Shown here: one piece after another, positions 16,855 to 26,468 of the stretch
Layout of the letters: the number at the start of each line of letters is the position of its first letter
Numbering within the stretch: the first letter of the stretch is position 1
Source of the DNA: JANQSS01 sp965249735
Lineage (GTDB): Bacteria; Bacteroidota; Bacteroidia; Chitinophagales; Saprospiraceae
Reading direction: 5' to 3'
Assembly: GCA_965249735.1 (NCBI GenBank)
Contig: CBDFMS010000022.1
Coordinates: forward strand, 124,001 to 188,000
Length of the DNA: 64,000 nt
Notes under the pieces: generated by a model
What the model was told of the DNA's origin: nothing
What the model saw: only the letters and a program-made list of their open reading frames with translations
The model's database searches: none
Program-made: the position numbers and the translations under genes

Positions 16855-17379
16855 ATGCAATTCAAGCTCTACAAATCCATTCAGATCTTAGAAAAAACTC
16901 CCTTAATTCTTGAATCGTATTTAACTGATTTATCAAATGACTGGTTGAAAAATAACGAGGGAGAAAACACCTGGAGTCCCTATAACATTGTTGGCCATTT
17001 AATAGAAGGTGAGAAAACTGATTGGATGGTACGCATTAAAACCATTTTGAGCAATTCTGAAAATAAATTGTTCGAGCCATTTGATCGGTTCACGCAATTA
17101 GAGGCGGACCAATCCATACCAATCTCCGACTTACTCAATAAATTTCGTGGTTTGAGATTTAAAAATATAGAAGAATTGAAATCACTTCAGATTTCCAGTG
17201 ACGACCTAAACTCTACCGGAATACATCCTGACTTTGGAGAAGTCACATTACAAGAACTTATATCGACCTGGGTGGTACACGATCTCGGGCATATCGGACA
17301 AATTTCAAGAGTCATGGCCAGACAATATAAAGACGAGGTCGGCCCCTGGATTAAGTATTTAAGGGTTTTGAAAAACTAA
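16855..17379 (+). CDS. DinB-like four-helix-bundle protein
   Basis: This 174-residue all-helical protein resembles the DinB/YfiT-like superfamily. Three metal-site histidines can be seen: one in VGHLIEGEK near residue 46 and two in HDLGHIGQI near residue 142. Proteins of this type include thiol transferases for bacillithiol and other small thiols, but many have no known role. It follows selO after 25 bases on the same strand, so a redox or thiol role is possible but not shown. A second, distinct DinB-like gene lies at 56390. Confidence 0.8.
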   Translation: MQFKLYKSIQILEKTPLILESYLTDLSNDWLKNNEGENTWSPYNIVGHLIEGEKTDWMVRIKTILSNSENKLFEPFDRFTQLEADQSIPISDLLNKFRGLRFKNIEELKSLQISSDDLNSTGIHPDFGEVTLQELISTWVVHDLGHIGQISRVMARQYKDEVGPWIKYLRVLKN

Positions 17380-17441
17380 CAACGAGACTTCATTACTTTT
17401 GTCCTGATTGACAAACGCTTAAAATTTCAATCCGGCCAACC

Positions 17442-19757
17442 ATGAAAAATATCCTAACCCTGCTTTCCTTATTTGTTCTTTTTACAGGATGTGAGAATTC
17501 AAAATCTACATCGACGCACTTAGTTGCTGACAAAAACGAATTGTACCAGGCGATTAACAATGTTCAACCAGGCGATATTCTTGTTCTGGCCAATGGTGAA
17601 TGGAAAGATGTCCGCATCCGGCTTGTAGGAAATGGGACGAAAGAAAAGCCAATTACACTACGTGCCGAAACACCCGGAGATGTGGTAATTTAAGGTGAAT
17701 CTGACCTAAAATTAGGCGGAGACTACTTAATTGTCGATGGCTTGTATTTTACAAACGGTCATACTCCCTCACGGGCCGTAATTGAATTTGCGATCAATAA
17801 AGACACAATCGCTAATCATTGCCGGGTCACCAATTGTGTGATTAAGGACTATAATCAAATGCAAAGGAATAATAGTGATCTCTGGGTTTTGTTTAAAGGG
17901 CGACATAATCAATTAGATCATTGTTTCCTCACAGGCAAATCGAATAGAGGTCCTACGGTACGCGTGGATTTAGAAGGAAATACAAATATCAATAACCATC
18001 ACAAAATCATCAACAACCACTTCGGACCCAGGCCACCAAAAGGAGGTCCAAGTGCCGAGACCATTCAAATCGGAAATAGTTACACCTCCATGTGTCCAAG
18101 CTACACGCTGGTGGCGAACAATCTGTTTGATCGATGTAACGGTGAGGTAGAGATTATTTCGAGTAAAACAAATTTCAATGAATTTAGAAACAATGTATTT
18201 TATCGAAGTGAAGGATCTCTGGTCACAAGACATGGTAATTATTGCATTGTAGATGGCAATTATTTTATCGGCAGTGAAGACTCTGAAAATTATGGGGGCG
18301 TAAGGCTCATCGGCACTGGACACCGGGTGACAAACAATTATTTCTATAATCTCAAAGGACAAAATTTCAGAAGTCCCCTGGCCGTGATGAACGGGATTCC
18401 CAAGTCACCACTGAACAGGTATATCCAGGTAACCGATGTTGTTGTTGCATTTAATTCATGGGTAAATTGTACTTCGCCCTGGCAATTTGGCATTGGATCC
18501 AATGTAAGCCAGAAGGATGTATTACCTGCCTCGGAAATCAGGTCAGCCAGGCCCATACGTACGACAGTGGCAAATAATCTGATCTATAATAGCACCGGAG
18601 ATCCAGCTCCTGTCATCGCCCATGACTTACTCGATGGTATTCTTTTTAAGCAAAACATAATAAATAACCAGGGAGCCAATTTCGAAGCTATTCAAGGGCT
18701 TGAAGCAATTGAATTCAATCTCGAAAAATTAAGCGATGACATTTGGATACCTACCAGTGACTTTCCAAAACGCGAAGTATATCCGGGATTTGAATTCGAA
18801 CAAATCACCCAGGATTTGTTTGGTTCATCCAGAAGTAAAAACAATATGATTGGAGCTACCTTGGGAAAACCCAATATCATGCCAGACCTATTTAATCAAT
18901 CAGAATATGGTCCCAATTGGTCACATGATAAACGGGGTGAACGCGAGAATAAAGTCCACTTAGCCAGGCCGGGTGCAAACCTCGCAGATCTCATTGATAA
19001 AGCCATGGATGGAGACACCATCGAACTTGAAGCCGGAAACTATGATGTATCAGCTTCACTACCAATAAATAAAACATTGACAATCCGTACCGGTGGCAAT
19101 ACTGAAAAAGCATCTATCTCGTATACAGGTGATCCGAACACCCCAATGTTTGAAATGAAACCTAAAGGCCAATTGACATTAGAGCGAACACACATTGAGG
19201 GAAACAAGAATAATTATGCCTTTGCCAGTCTTAAAAAGGATATGTCAAGTCTCTATAACCTTTATGTAGAAGATTGCGAAATCGACAATTTCTACTACGT
19301 ACTTAAGGCTTACAAATATTCATTTGCCGAACACATTAACTTCACATCAACCAGAATTAAAAATTGCAACAACGGCCTGGAATTATCAGAAGAAATTGAA
19401 GACAAAGGGGAGTACAATGCCGAAAACATTACAATTTCTAACTGTTATTTTGACGCCATAGGTAAAAACGTTATTGATTACTACAGAGGCGGGTATGACG
19501 AATCTACAGTCGGTGGAAATCTCTGTATAGTAGAAAGCACGTTTACGAATTGTGGCGCAAAAGAAAAAAGTGGCATTTTGATCAACACCTATGGTATCAT
19601 TAATGTCGACATTTCCGGAAATAACTTTCTCAACAATAAAGTAAAATTAGTGGCACTACTTTGGGGAGCAAAAAATAACCGACATGCCGATAACACCATC
19701 AAGAACTCCGGAAATATTTTAGTAGAGGAAAACTTAAAACTTAATTTACTTTATTAA
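17442..19757 (+). pseudogene. PL6-type polysaccharide lyase (chondroitinase-B/alginate lyase) with in-frame TAA
   Basis: The gene starts with a lipoprotein signal (lipobox FTGC) and a right-handed beta-helix protein of the PL6 type, which cleaves alginate or dermatan sulfate. A TAA at 17691-17693 interrupts the frame; the same frame continues directly with GESDLKLGGDYLIVDGLYF, the usual second helix turn, and runs intact to 19757. The full product would be about 771 residues, including a second beta-helix region after residue 500. Catalytic Lys/Arg in NNHFGPRPPKGG are preserved. As read, the protein would end after 83 residues. The start codon of the heparinase II/III gene follows one base after the stop, indicating an operon. 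Confidence 0.83.
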
Positions 19758-19758
19758 T

Positions 19759-22014
19759 ATGAAGTGTATTCTGAAACGAATATTATTCCTGGCCGTACTC
19801 AACTGTTTCTTTTTGGACGTAGGAGCACAGGTAATACCGGCACAAACGATAATAAAGCCACATGAACTTACTGAATATTTGAAGGAGGCAGAACGTGCCC
19901 AAATAGGAGATATTAATCAATCGAATCAACAACTTGCTCAGTATTTCCGGACTAAATTTTCAGAGCGATTCTTTTATGACTATCGGACGCTCGACAATCG
20001 CCTTTCAACTTACAACCAGCTTTATAACAATCAGGCAGGTCATAAAATCAGGGCCCTGGACCATTTGGGTAAATATGCTGATTCGACTCAATGGGTTTTA
20101 CCTTTTAACTACCTGAATGGTGAAGCCGTAAATGCTTATGCACTCAGACATTTGGCAAGACAGCATAAAATGGTCGACATCGCATTATATTATTTCAATG
20201 ACAATAAAGATCCCAAGTACATACAGTATTTCGAAAATCAAATGCGCTCTTTGAATGTTGCGCTGGAAAAAGGTGAATATGAAAAAATTGAAGACGGGAA
20301 TGGTGTGTATGAGGTGTATCGATCGGGTTATCGCATATTTAATTGGCTCTGGATACACAACATGTTTTTGAATGAATCCGAATATTCCGATTTCGATCAG
20401 TTGCAGACGATCGCTACCCTACTTCAACATGGCCAACATCTCTATGAACGCAATGATCAGTTTCGTTCAGGCAATCACCAGACAAAAGGTATGTCTGCCC
20501 TAGCTGTCTTATCGATATTATTCCGGGATTTTCAGGGAACGGATAAATGGTACGAGCGCGCAATGTTAAGACTGAGTGAACATCTAAATAAGGAAATTAA
20601 TCCGGACGGATTTCAATTTGAACGCTCTGTTCATTACCATATGAGCGATATAAATAATTACTTCTATGTCTATCAACTAGCTAAAATGAACAACATAGAA
20701 GTGGATAAGAAATGGGAAGAAAAACTAAACACACTATTTACCACACTGACAAAAATCGCATATCCTGATAAAAGCGCTCCCGTTCTTCAGGATGATACAG
20801 AAATCCCCTGGGCCGAAAAAAATGACATATCAGGCGCTATGACATTTGGATATCTTTTATTTAATAACCCCGAATTCGGATACTTCGCATCTGACAAAGT
20901 CGATGAGCGCATGTATTGGTATTTAAATGCGCATGAAGTAGATGAGCTACAAAATATTGAACAAACAGCTCCCTCTTATGGCTCAATTTCTTTTGAAAAT
21001 ACCCACTATTATATTATGCGTGAAGGCTGGAATACAGATGATAAAATGTTGATCATAAGTGCCGGTTTAGATAATGAAAAACCGGATCATCAGCATGGCG
21101 ATATGCTCGGAATTCAAGCCATAGCTCATGGACAAGCCATTTTACCAAATTATCAAGTGCGCTATTCTTTAAAAGATTTTGAACACTTTAAAAATTCCAT
21201 GGTGAAAAACGTGGCATTGGTTGACAATGAATTGCAGGGCAAGAAATGGACCTCCAATAAAGGTGGAAGCGGATTTGGAAAATTCAAAGAATTACCGGTG
21301 CCGAACGTAATTGCCTGGGAAAGTAATGAAGCATTTGATCTATTTATTGGGAGTCACGACGGATTTAATAATATCGATGTGAATTATTCAAGGCAAGTCA
21401 TCTTTGTAAAGAATGCCTTTTGGATTGTTAAGGACAATTTCACATCTGAGAATCCACATAATTACAAACAAGTATGGCAAGGGCATTATACATCTGAGGT
21501 CGGGCCAAATCTGATACGTTCTACATTCGATGATGCCACAGGTTGTGATATTCTACAACTGAATCAATTAGACAGTGTTTCGACTTCCGGCGTACGTGGA
21601 AAAACACAGACCGTTGTTTCAAAATTACATGAAAGAATATTTGATTTTGTGACCGTGGTATATCCATATCATGAATACAATAATCGAATAGATGAACTGG
21701 ATCCACAATTGAACATTGATGAGTGGATAGTGAATAATTCAAAATGGGAATTTTCGGAAAGTATTCCGGTCGCGCTACATAAGGGCAGTGAGCATTACTT
21801 TTTTGGAGCAACAGAAGCCAGTTTTGAACATCTTAGAATCCAGGTTTCTAAGAAAAGTGATTTATACGTCAAATTAGCCAACGGCAAACTTAAAATACAA
21901 CTACTCGATGATACGCAAAGAGACGTGACCGTATTTCAAAGTATCGCTAGCTCAAATAATAGGTACAGTAAAACACTTACTCCTGGAGATCATTTCACAG
22001 TGGTTCTTGAATAA
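19759..22014 (+). CDS. Heparinase II/III-family polysaccharide lyase
   Basis: This 751-residue secreted enzyme has a signal peptide (cleavage near GAQVIP), an (alpha/alpha) toroid in residues about 50-370 and a beta-sandwich heparinase II/III domain from about 390 onward. Likely catalytic residues lie in FRSGNHQTKG (Asn-His) and in the FERSVHYHMSD helix (His/Tyr); the beta domain contains PDHQHGDMLG. The PL17/PL12/PL15 group shares this build. Preceded by a PL6-type gene with one base between, it probably acts as the oligosaccharide lyase partner in breakdown of a uronate polymer such as alginate. No SusC/SusD pair is present in the window. Confidence 0.87.
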   Translation: MKCILKRILFLAVLNCFFLDVGAQVIPAQTIIKPHELTEYLKEAERAQIGDINQSNQQLAQYFRTKFSERFFYDYRTLDNRLSTYNQLYNNQAGHKIRALDHLGKYADSTQWVLPFNYLNGEAVNAYALRHLARQHKMVDIALYYFNDNKDPKYIQYFENQMRSLNVALEKGEYEKIEDGNGVYEVYRSGYRIFNWLWIHNMFLNESEYSDFDQLQTIATLLQHGQHLYERNDQFRSGNHQTKGMSALAVLSILFRDFQGTDKWYERAMLRLSEHLNKEINPDGFQFERSVHYHMSDINNYFYVYQLAKMNNIEVDKKWEEKLNTLFTTLTKIAYPDKSAPVLQDDTEIPWAEKNDISGAMTFGYLLFNNPEFGYFASDKVDERMYWYLNAHEVDELQNIEQTAPSYGSISFENTHYYIMREGWNTDDKMLIISAGLDNEKPDHQHGDMLGIQAIAHGQAILPNYQVRYSLKDFEHFKNSMVKNVALVDNELQGKKWTSNKGGSGFGKFKELPVPNVIAWESNEAFDLFIGSHDGFNNIDVNYSRQVIFVKNAFWIVKDNFTSENPHNYKQVWQGHYTSEVGPNLIRSTFDDATGCDILQLNQLDSVSTSGVRGKTQTVVSKLHERIFDFVTVVYPYHEYNNRIDELDPQLNIDEWIVNNSKWEFSESIPVALHKGSEHYFFGATEASFEHLRIQVSKKSDLYVKLANGKLKIQLLDDTQRDVTVFQSIASSNNRYSKTLTPGDHFTVVLE

Positions 22015-22022
22015 ATTATTGC

Positions 22023-22577
22023 ATGAAAATATTTATTGAAACGCAAAGGCTTTTACTAAGAGAAATTGTAGAAGATGATGCGCAGGATTTTTTTGAACTT
22101 GACTCCAATCCTGAAGTACATAAGTACTTAGGAAATAAGCCTGTGACGCACATTGAAGAATCCGAAAATATGATAAAAGATATCCGTAAACAATATGAAG
22201 ACAATGGCATCGGGCGATGGGCTATTATCGAGAAAGAAACTAATCACTTTATTGGATGGTCCGGATTAAAATATGAAACAATGATTCGAACAGAATTCAA
22301 CTATTATGACTTAGGATATCGCTTAAAGAAAAAATATTGGGGGAAAGGGATAGCAACTGAAACTGCTATGGCATCTTTGAAGTATGGATTTAAAGAGTTA
22401 AACCTCCCCGAGATTTGTGCCGCTGCAGAGATTGAGCACATCGCATCAAATCGCATACTCCAAAAAATCGGAATGAAATTTATTGAAGTTTTTAAATACG
22501 ATGGCAGCTTGATCAATTGGTATAAAATCAAAAAATCAGATTGGCACTTTCATATTCAGGATGAAAACGCCACATGA
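22023..22577 (+). CDS. GNAT acetyltransferase, RimJ/RimL type
   Basis: This 184-residue protein shows the RimJ/RimL layout: ETQRLLLREIVEDDAQDFFEL at the start, GLGYRLKKKYWGKGIATETA-like acetyl-CoA loop (residues about 98-120) and the terminal SNRILQKIGMKFIE helix. Such enzymes acetylate N-termini, antibiotics or small amines; the substrate is unknown. It begins eight bases after the lyase gene, so it may be cotranscribed with the PL6/heparinase pair, although a functional link is not evident. Confidence 0.88.
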   Translation: MKIFIETQRLLLREIVEDDAQDFFELDSNPEVHKYLGNKPVTHIEESENMIKDIRKQYEDNGIGRWAIIEKETNHFIGWSGLKYETMIRTEFNYYDLGYRLKKKYWGKGIATETAMASLKYGFKELNLPEICAAAEIEHIASNRILQKIGMKFIEVFKYDGSLINWYKIKKSDWHFHIQDENAT

Positions 22578-22718
22578 AATGAGCCGAAAGGTCTAGTCAT
22601 AGAGCAACACGGCTCTAAATTGTATCCCCTATAAAATTAGAACTCAACGCTCTGTGTACATGACTTTCTATCCCTGGCCATGAAGTCACAACTAAATGTA
22701 CTGACATACCTATTTCAC

Positions 22719-22748
22719 TTTGAAGTCATCATTAATATCGTAACTTTA
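22719..22748 (+). promoter_or_regulatory. Putative promoter of the slipin gene
   Basis: TTTG (22719-22722), an 18-base spacer and TAACTTTA (22741-22748, one mismatch to TAnnTTTG) lie 78 bases before the slipin start. Spacing is the same as in the promoter at 23649. Confidence 0.5.
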
Positions 22749-22825
22749 GAAAGAAACAGCTATGTCTTAATTGATCTTATGAAAGACAGCATTCATATCC
22801 GCTTCTTCTTTAAAATTATTACAAT

Positions 22826-23581
22826 ATGAATTCATATCTCATTCTCGGCGCATTTCTACTGCTCTTTATTTTAGGAGGAATACGCATTATTTTTGAATAC
22901 AAACGTGCCTTAAAATTCCGATTTGGAAAGTACATCAAGACACTTCAACCTGGTTTTAGATGGATCATTCCAATGGTTGAGACTATTCAGATTGTTGATA
23001 TCCGTGTCATCACCATCAACATAGACTCTCAGGAAGTCATGACAGAAGACAATGTCCCGTGTAGTATTGATGGTGTGGTATTCTTCAAGATCGACAATCC
23101 GGAGAAGGCTGTATTGGAAGTAGAGGAGTACAAGTTTGCCATCTTACAACTGGCTCAGGCTGCCTTGCGAGATGTGTGTGGTAAGGTAGAACTGGATACC
23201 ATTTTGTCCAAACGTGAAGAAATGGGTAATAATATCAAGACCATCGTCGAAAAAGAAACCAAGGAATGGGGTATCGAGATTATCGATGTAAAAATCAAGG
23301 ACATCCAACTACCTGAAAATATGAGACGCATGATGGCCAACCAGGCCGAGGCAGAGCGTTCAAGAAGGGCACGTATCATTTTGGCCCTGGCAGAGGAGCA
23401 AGCCGCCACCAAATTATTGGAGGCTGGAAAATTGATCGACCAATCGCCTTCAGCAATCAAATTGAGGCTTTATCAGACCTTGGCCACTATTGCCTCCGAA
23501 AAAAATTCAACTATAGTCTTTCCTTTCCCTGAAGAAGTACTCCCCAGAATTCCTGGAAAGTCAAAAGAGGTTGAAGAATAG
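22826..23581 (+). CDS. Slipin (stomatin-like SPFH/Band 7 protein)
   Basis: This 251-residue protein has one N-terminal membrane segment (residues 3-22) and a prohibitin-homology (SPFH) domain from about 30 to 190, with the prokaryotic stomatin signature (RFGKYIKTLQPGFRWIIP, VPCSIDGVVFF, ALRDVCGKVELD). A helical region follows with the AEAERSRRARIILALAE coiled-coil segment. Such proteins oligomerise in membrane microdomains, often together with an NfeD protein and a protease; no NfeD gene is adjacent here. It should sit in the inner membrane. Confidence 0.93.
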   Translation: MNSYLILGAFLLLFILGGIRIIFEYKRALKFRFGKYIKTLQPGFRWIIPMVETIQIVDIRVITINIDSQEVMTEDNVPCSIDGVVFFKIDNPEKAVLEVEEYKFAILQLAQAALRDVCGKVELDTILSKREEMGNNIKTIVEKETKEWGIEIIDVKIKDIQLPENMRRMMANQAEAERSRRARIILALAEEQAATKLLEAGKLIDQSPSAIKLRLYQTLATIASEKNSTIVFPFPEEVLPRIPGKSKEVEE

Positions 23582-23648
23582 AACTGATTGTATTTGATGA
23601 AGAAATTGTGCAAATATGTAGCGAGTTGACTGTGCTACAACCTACTTC

Positions 23649-23678
23649 TTTGCATATCCGTCATTTCACATAACTTTG
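23649..23678 (+). promoter_or_regulatory. Putative Bacteroidota promoter of the M28 peptidase gene
   Basis: TTTG (23649-23652), 18 bases, then TAACTTTG (23671-23678) match the Bacteroidota -33/-7 pattern, 25 bases before the start codon. Confidence 0.6.
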
Positions 23679-23703
23679 GTCACTCAAAATCAACTCTACT
23701 ATT

Positions 23704-25260
23704 ATGAAATACATCTTCTCCCTCTTATTCGCATGCCTATTCACGTATTCCATTACAGCCCAGGAAACAGAAACGTTAGAAATGGTCGATATCATTAAAC
23801 AGGAAGGCCTTGAAAATAGCAGGGTAATGGATATTGCCAGCTATGTCACTGATGTATACGGCCCGCGATTGACCGGATCTCCTATGTTGGACAGAGCCAC
23901 AGAATGGGCGGTAGAAGAATTGAAATCTTGGGGAATGGAGAATGTTCATTTACATGAGTGGGGGCCATTCGGAAGAGGTTGGGAATTAAACCACTTCGAA
24001 ATGCACGCCCATAGTCCCGGGTACTGGCCTGTGATGGCCTATCCCAAGGCCTGGTCATCATCTGTCTCGGGATCAGGAACTGTAATCTATCTGGACATCA
24101 CTGAAAAAGAAGACATCGAAAAATACAGAGGAAAGCTAAAAGGTAAATTCATCCTAATGGACACCATCCGCGATGTCAACGAAGGATTTAACCCTGATGC
24201 CAAGCGCTATGACGCGGAAGATTTGTTGAAACTCGCCAATGCAGGACCACCCACTCCGCGACCTCGAAGAGGCAATCGGGCAGGACGATTTTCATTGAAT
24301 CGAGAGATCTGGAAGATGTTGGAAGAAGAGAAACCCATGGCGGTTTTGGATCGAAGCTATAAAGGGAACCTGGGTACAGTATTTGTTTCCGGAGCACGGA
24401 CAGGAGAAGGAAGTGCTCGTGATGCCGGAAAGGACGTCATACCTCAAATGACACTTTCGGTAGAGCATTACAATCGCATTCACAGAATGATGCAAAAAGG
24501 TGTTGAAGTCAAATTGAAAGTTGATATGAAGTCCAAGTACACCAATCCTGATGAGATGGAACATAACATCATCGCTGAAATCCCGGGTACGGATTTGAGT
24601 GATCAAATTGTCATGTTCGGAGCCCATTTCGACTCATGGCATACGGGCACCGGAGCAACAGATAACGGCGCGGGATCGGCCGTCATGATGGAAGTAGCGC
24701 GTATCCTCCTTGAGACCATCAAATCAAGTGGTATTCAGCCACGGCGCACATTGCGATTGGCATTATGGACAGGCGAAGAGCAAGGACTTTTTGGGTCCAG
24801 AAATTACGTGGCTGACAAATATGCTGTCACAGATGATTCAGGATGGACACCACAATCACTCAAACCTGCACAAAAAACAGTATCCGCCTATTATAACCTC
24901 GACAATGGAACCGGAAAAATCAGGGGCGTCTACCTTCAGGGGAATGAAGCGGTTGCGCCTATTTTCCGGGATTGGTTGGAGCCATTCGAAGAGATGGAAG
25001 CTTCTACCCTCACGCTAAGGAACACCGGTGGAACTGATCACCTCCCTTTTGATGGCGTCGGCATTCCGGGATTTCAATTCATACAGGAACCAATGGCTTA
25101 TTTCGCTAGAACCCATCACTCCAACATGGATAATTATGATCACCTGGTAGGAGACGATCTGAAACAAGCTGCAACGATCATTGCCTATTTCGTTTGGCAA
25201 ACAGCACAGCGCGATGAAATGATTCCCAGAAAAGAATTGGACGAGGATTTGCAGAATTAA
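23704..25260 (+). CDS. Secreted M28-family zinc peptidase
   Basis: This 518-residue protein has a signal peptide (cleavage near ITAQE) and an N-terminal helical region, then a PA-like insert around residues 120-260 and the M28 catalytic domain from about 285. The two-zinc ligands can be followed: His in GAHFDSWHTG, Asp in ATDNGAGS, Glu pair in WTGEEQGLFGS, Asp in YYNLDNGTG and His in TGGTDHLPF/THHSNMDNYD. M28 enzymes are aminopeptidases or carboxypeptidases of the envelope. It stands alone with its own promoter. Family assignment is secure; specificity is not known. Confidence 0.92.
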   Translation: MKYIFSLLFACLFTYSITAQETETLEMVDIIKQEGLENSRVMDIASYVTDVYGPRLTGSPMLDRATEWAVEELKSWGMENVHLHEWGPFGRGWELNHFEMHAHSPGYWPVMAYPKAWSSSVSGSGTVIYLDITEKEDIEKYRGKLKGKFILMDTIRDVNEGFNPDAKRYDAEDLLKLANAGPPTPRPRRGNRAGRFSLNREIWKMLEEEKPMAVLDRSYKGNLGTVFVSGARTGEGSARDAGKDVIPQMTLSVEHYNRIHRMMQKGVEVKLKVDMKSKYTNPDEMEHNIIAEIPGTDLSDQIVMFGAHFDSWHTGTGATDNGAGSAVMMEVARILLETIKSSGIQPRRTLRLALWTGEEQGLFGSRNYVADKYAVTDDSGWTPQSLKPAQKTVSAYYNLDNGTGKIRGVYLQGNEAVAPIFRDWLEPFEEMEASTLTLRNTGGTDHLPFDGVGIPGFQFIQEPMAYFARTHHSNMDNYDHLVGDDLKQAATIIAYFVWQTAQRDEMIPRKELDEDLQN

Positions 25261-25599
25261 ATGCGAACACAAATAGTCTGCATTTATTCTGAGTAATACA
25301 TGCTTTAGATCAGGAATACAATTGATCCACCAACGCGTTGTATCCCTATTTTCTATCAGCAAGGATGGCGTTTCATTGAGCTTCCAAAAGTGAAGTAATG
25401 ATGCTTTTTTTTAATTAATTCGCTTATTCCGGCATGTCTACGGCTCAATCCATGCATCTCAAACTTTAACCCTTCGTTAATCTTCATTTAAAAGTATTTA
25501 ACAAAGTGTAGGTGTATATTTGAGATACATCACAAACGAAAAACAGGAAGCTCTAATTATTCACAAAATCGAGCAATCGATTTATTAAAAGCACCTGTT
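25261..25599. other. Intergenic stretch with one possible -7 element
   Basis: The 339 bases contain no convincing gene. TATATTTG at 25515-25522 matches the -7 pattern TAnnTTTG on the plus strand, 77 bases before the next start codon, without a clear -33 box. No RNA gene or terminator was recognised. Confidence 0.4.
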
Positions 25600-26241
25600 A
25601 TGAGAACGAATATTTTACTAACCCTAATTACTTTTTTATTTGCCAATATTGGTTTTGCTCTCACGGCCCAGTCAGAAGCTGTGACCGGCGAATGGTATAG
25701 CACCAGAAACAACCTGGTCATCACAGTCTATCAAAGTCGCAATGGGATTGAGGTCACAAGAAATGATAACAACGAAACGTACTATTACAATTACGTAGAC
25801 GATCGAACATACGCAGATCGTAGGGGAAATCAATACTATTTTGTCTCCGATCAGGTTATGGAATTTCGGAAGCATGATGGCCGTCAAACCATCTCGTTCT
25901 ATCGATCAGAAAATGCTGATACATACGATCGAAAAAATGGAGATAATTACAATGATAATCAATATTGGAAATCTCGTCGTGCAGCAGATGTACTGGAAGG
26001 AAGGTGGTATCACAGAAATTTCAATAATACATTTAGAATCCACAAAAAAAGACGAAATATTCATGTAAAATATCGCGGTAGCCACCGAACGTATTATCCA
26101 ATCAGTCATACAACATTTGAAGATAAATATGGCAATCGGATCAAATTAAAAGGTAGAAATCAATTGATATTTTTCAGCCGAAAACATCGACGACCATTGG
26201 TTTTTAATCGCTATCCAAATCGAAGGTATGGTTGCGAATAA
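25600..26241 (+). CDS. Secreted protein of unknown function, beta-strand rich
   Basis: This 213-residue protein has a signal peptide (cleavage near ALTAQS). The mature part is rich in Tyr, Asn and Arg and falls into two related halves. Each begins with a Trp-Tyr strand (TGEWYSTRNN and EGRWYHRNFNN) and proceeds through Ile-x-Val strands to a DKYGN or DRRGN turn. This suggests an internal duplication of a small beta domain of about 80 residues. Its net charge is strongly positive near the C-terminus. No family was recognised. Confidence 0.7.
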   Translation: MRTNILLTLITFLFANIGFALTAQSEAVTGEWYSTRNNLVITVYQSRNGIEVTRNDNNETYYYNYVDDRTYADRRGNQYYFVSDQVMEFRKHDGRQTISFYRSENADTYDRKNGDNYNDNQYWKSRRAADVLEGRWYHRNFNNTFRIHKKRRNIHVKYRGSHRTYYPISHTTFEDKYGNRIKLKGRNQLIFFSRKHRRPLVFNRYPNRRYGCE

Positions 26242-26468
26242 GCGATCCGATGTCCATTCCTTGAGACCATGCGATCTTCTCTGAGCACGTCTCATATTAG
26301 AGTCCGGAAAACGGTGGCTATAGTCGTTCGTATAAAGTAGGTGAAATTCCTCGCTTAGATTCTACTTTTTATCAACCATTACCTAACTTTATTCGTTAGA
26401 CAAATAAGACTGCGATCTCGTCTGACTAACGCGACCGCTCAATTGACATTACCTTAAATACGAATCCT

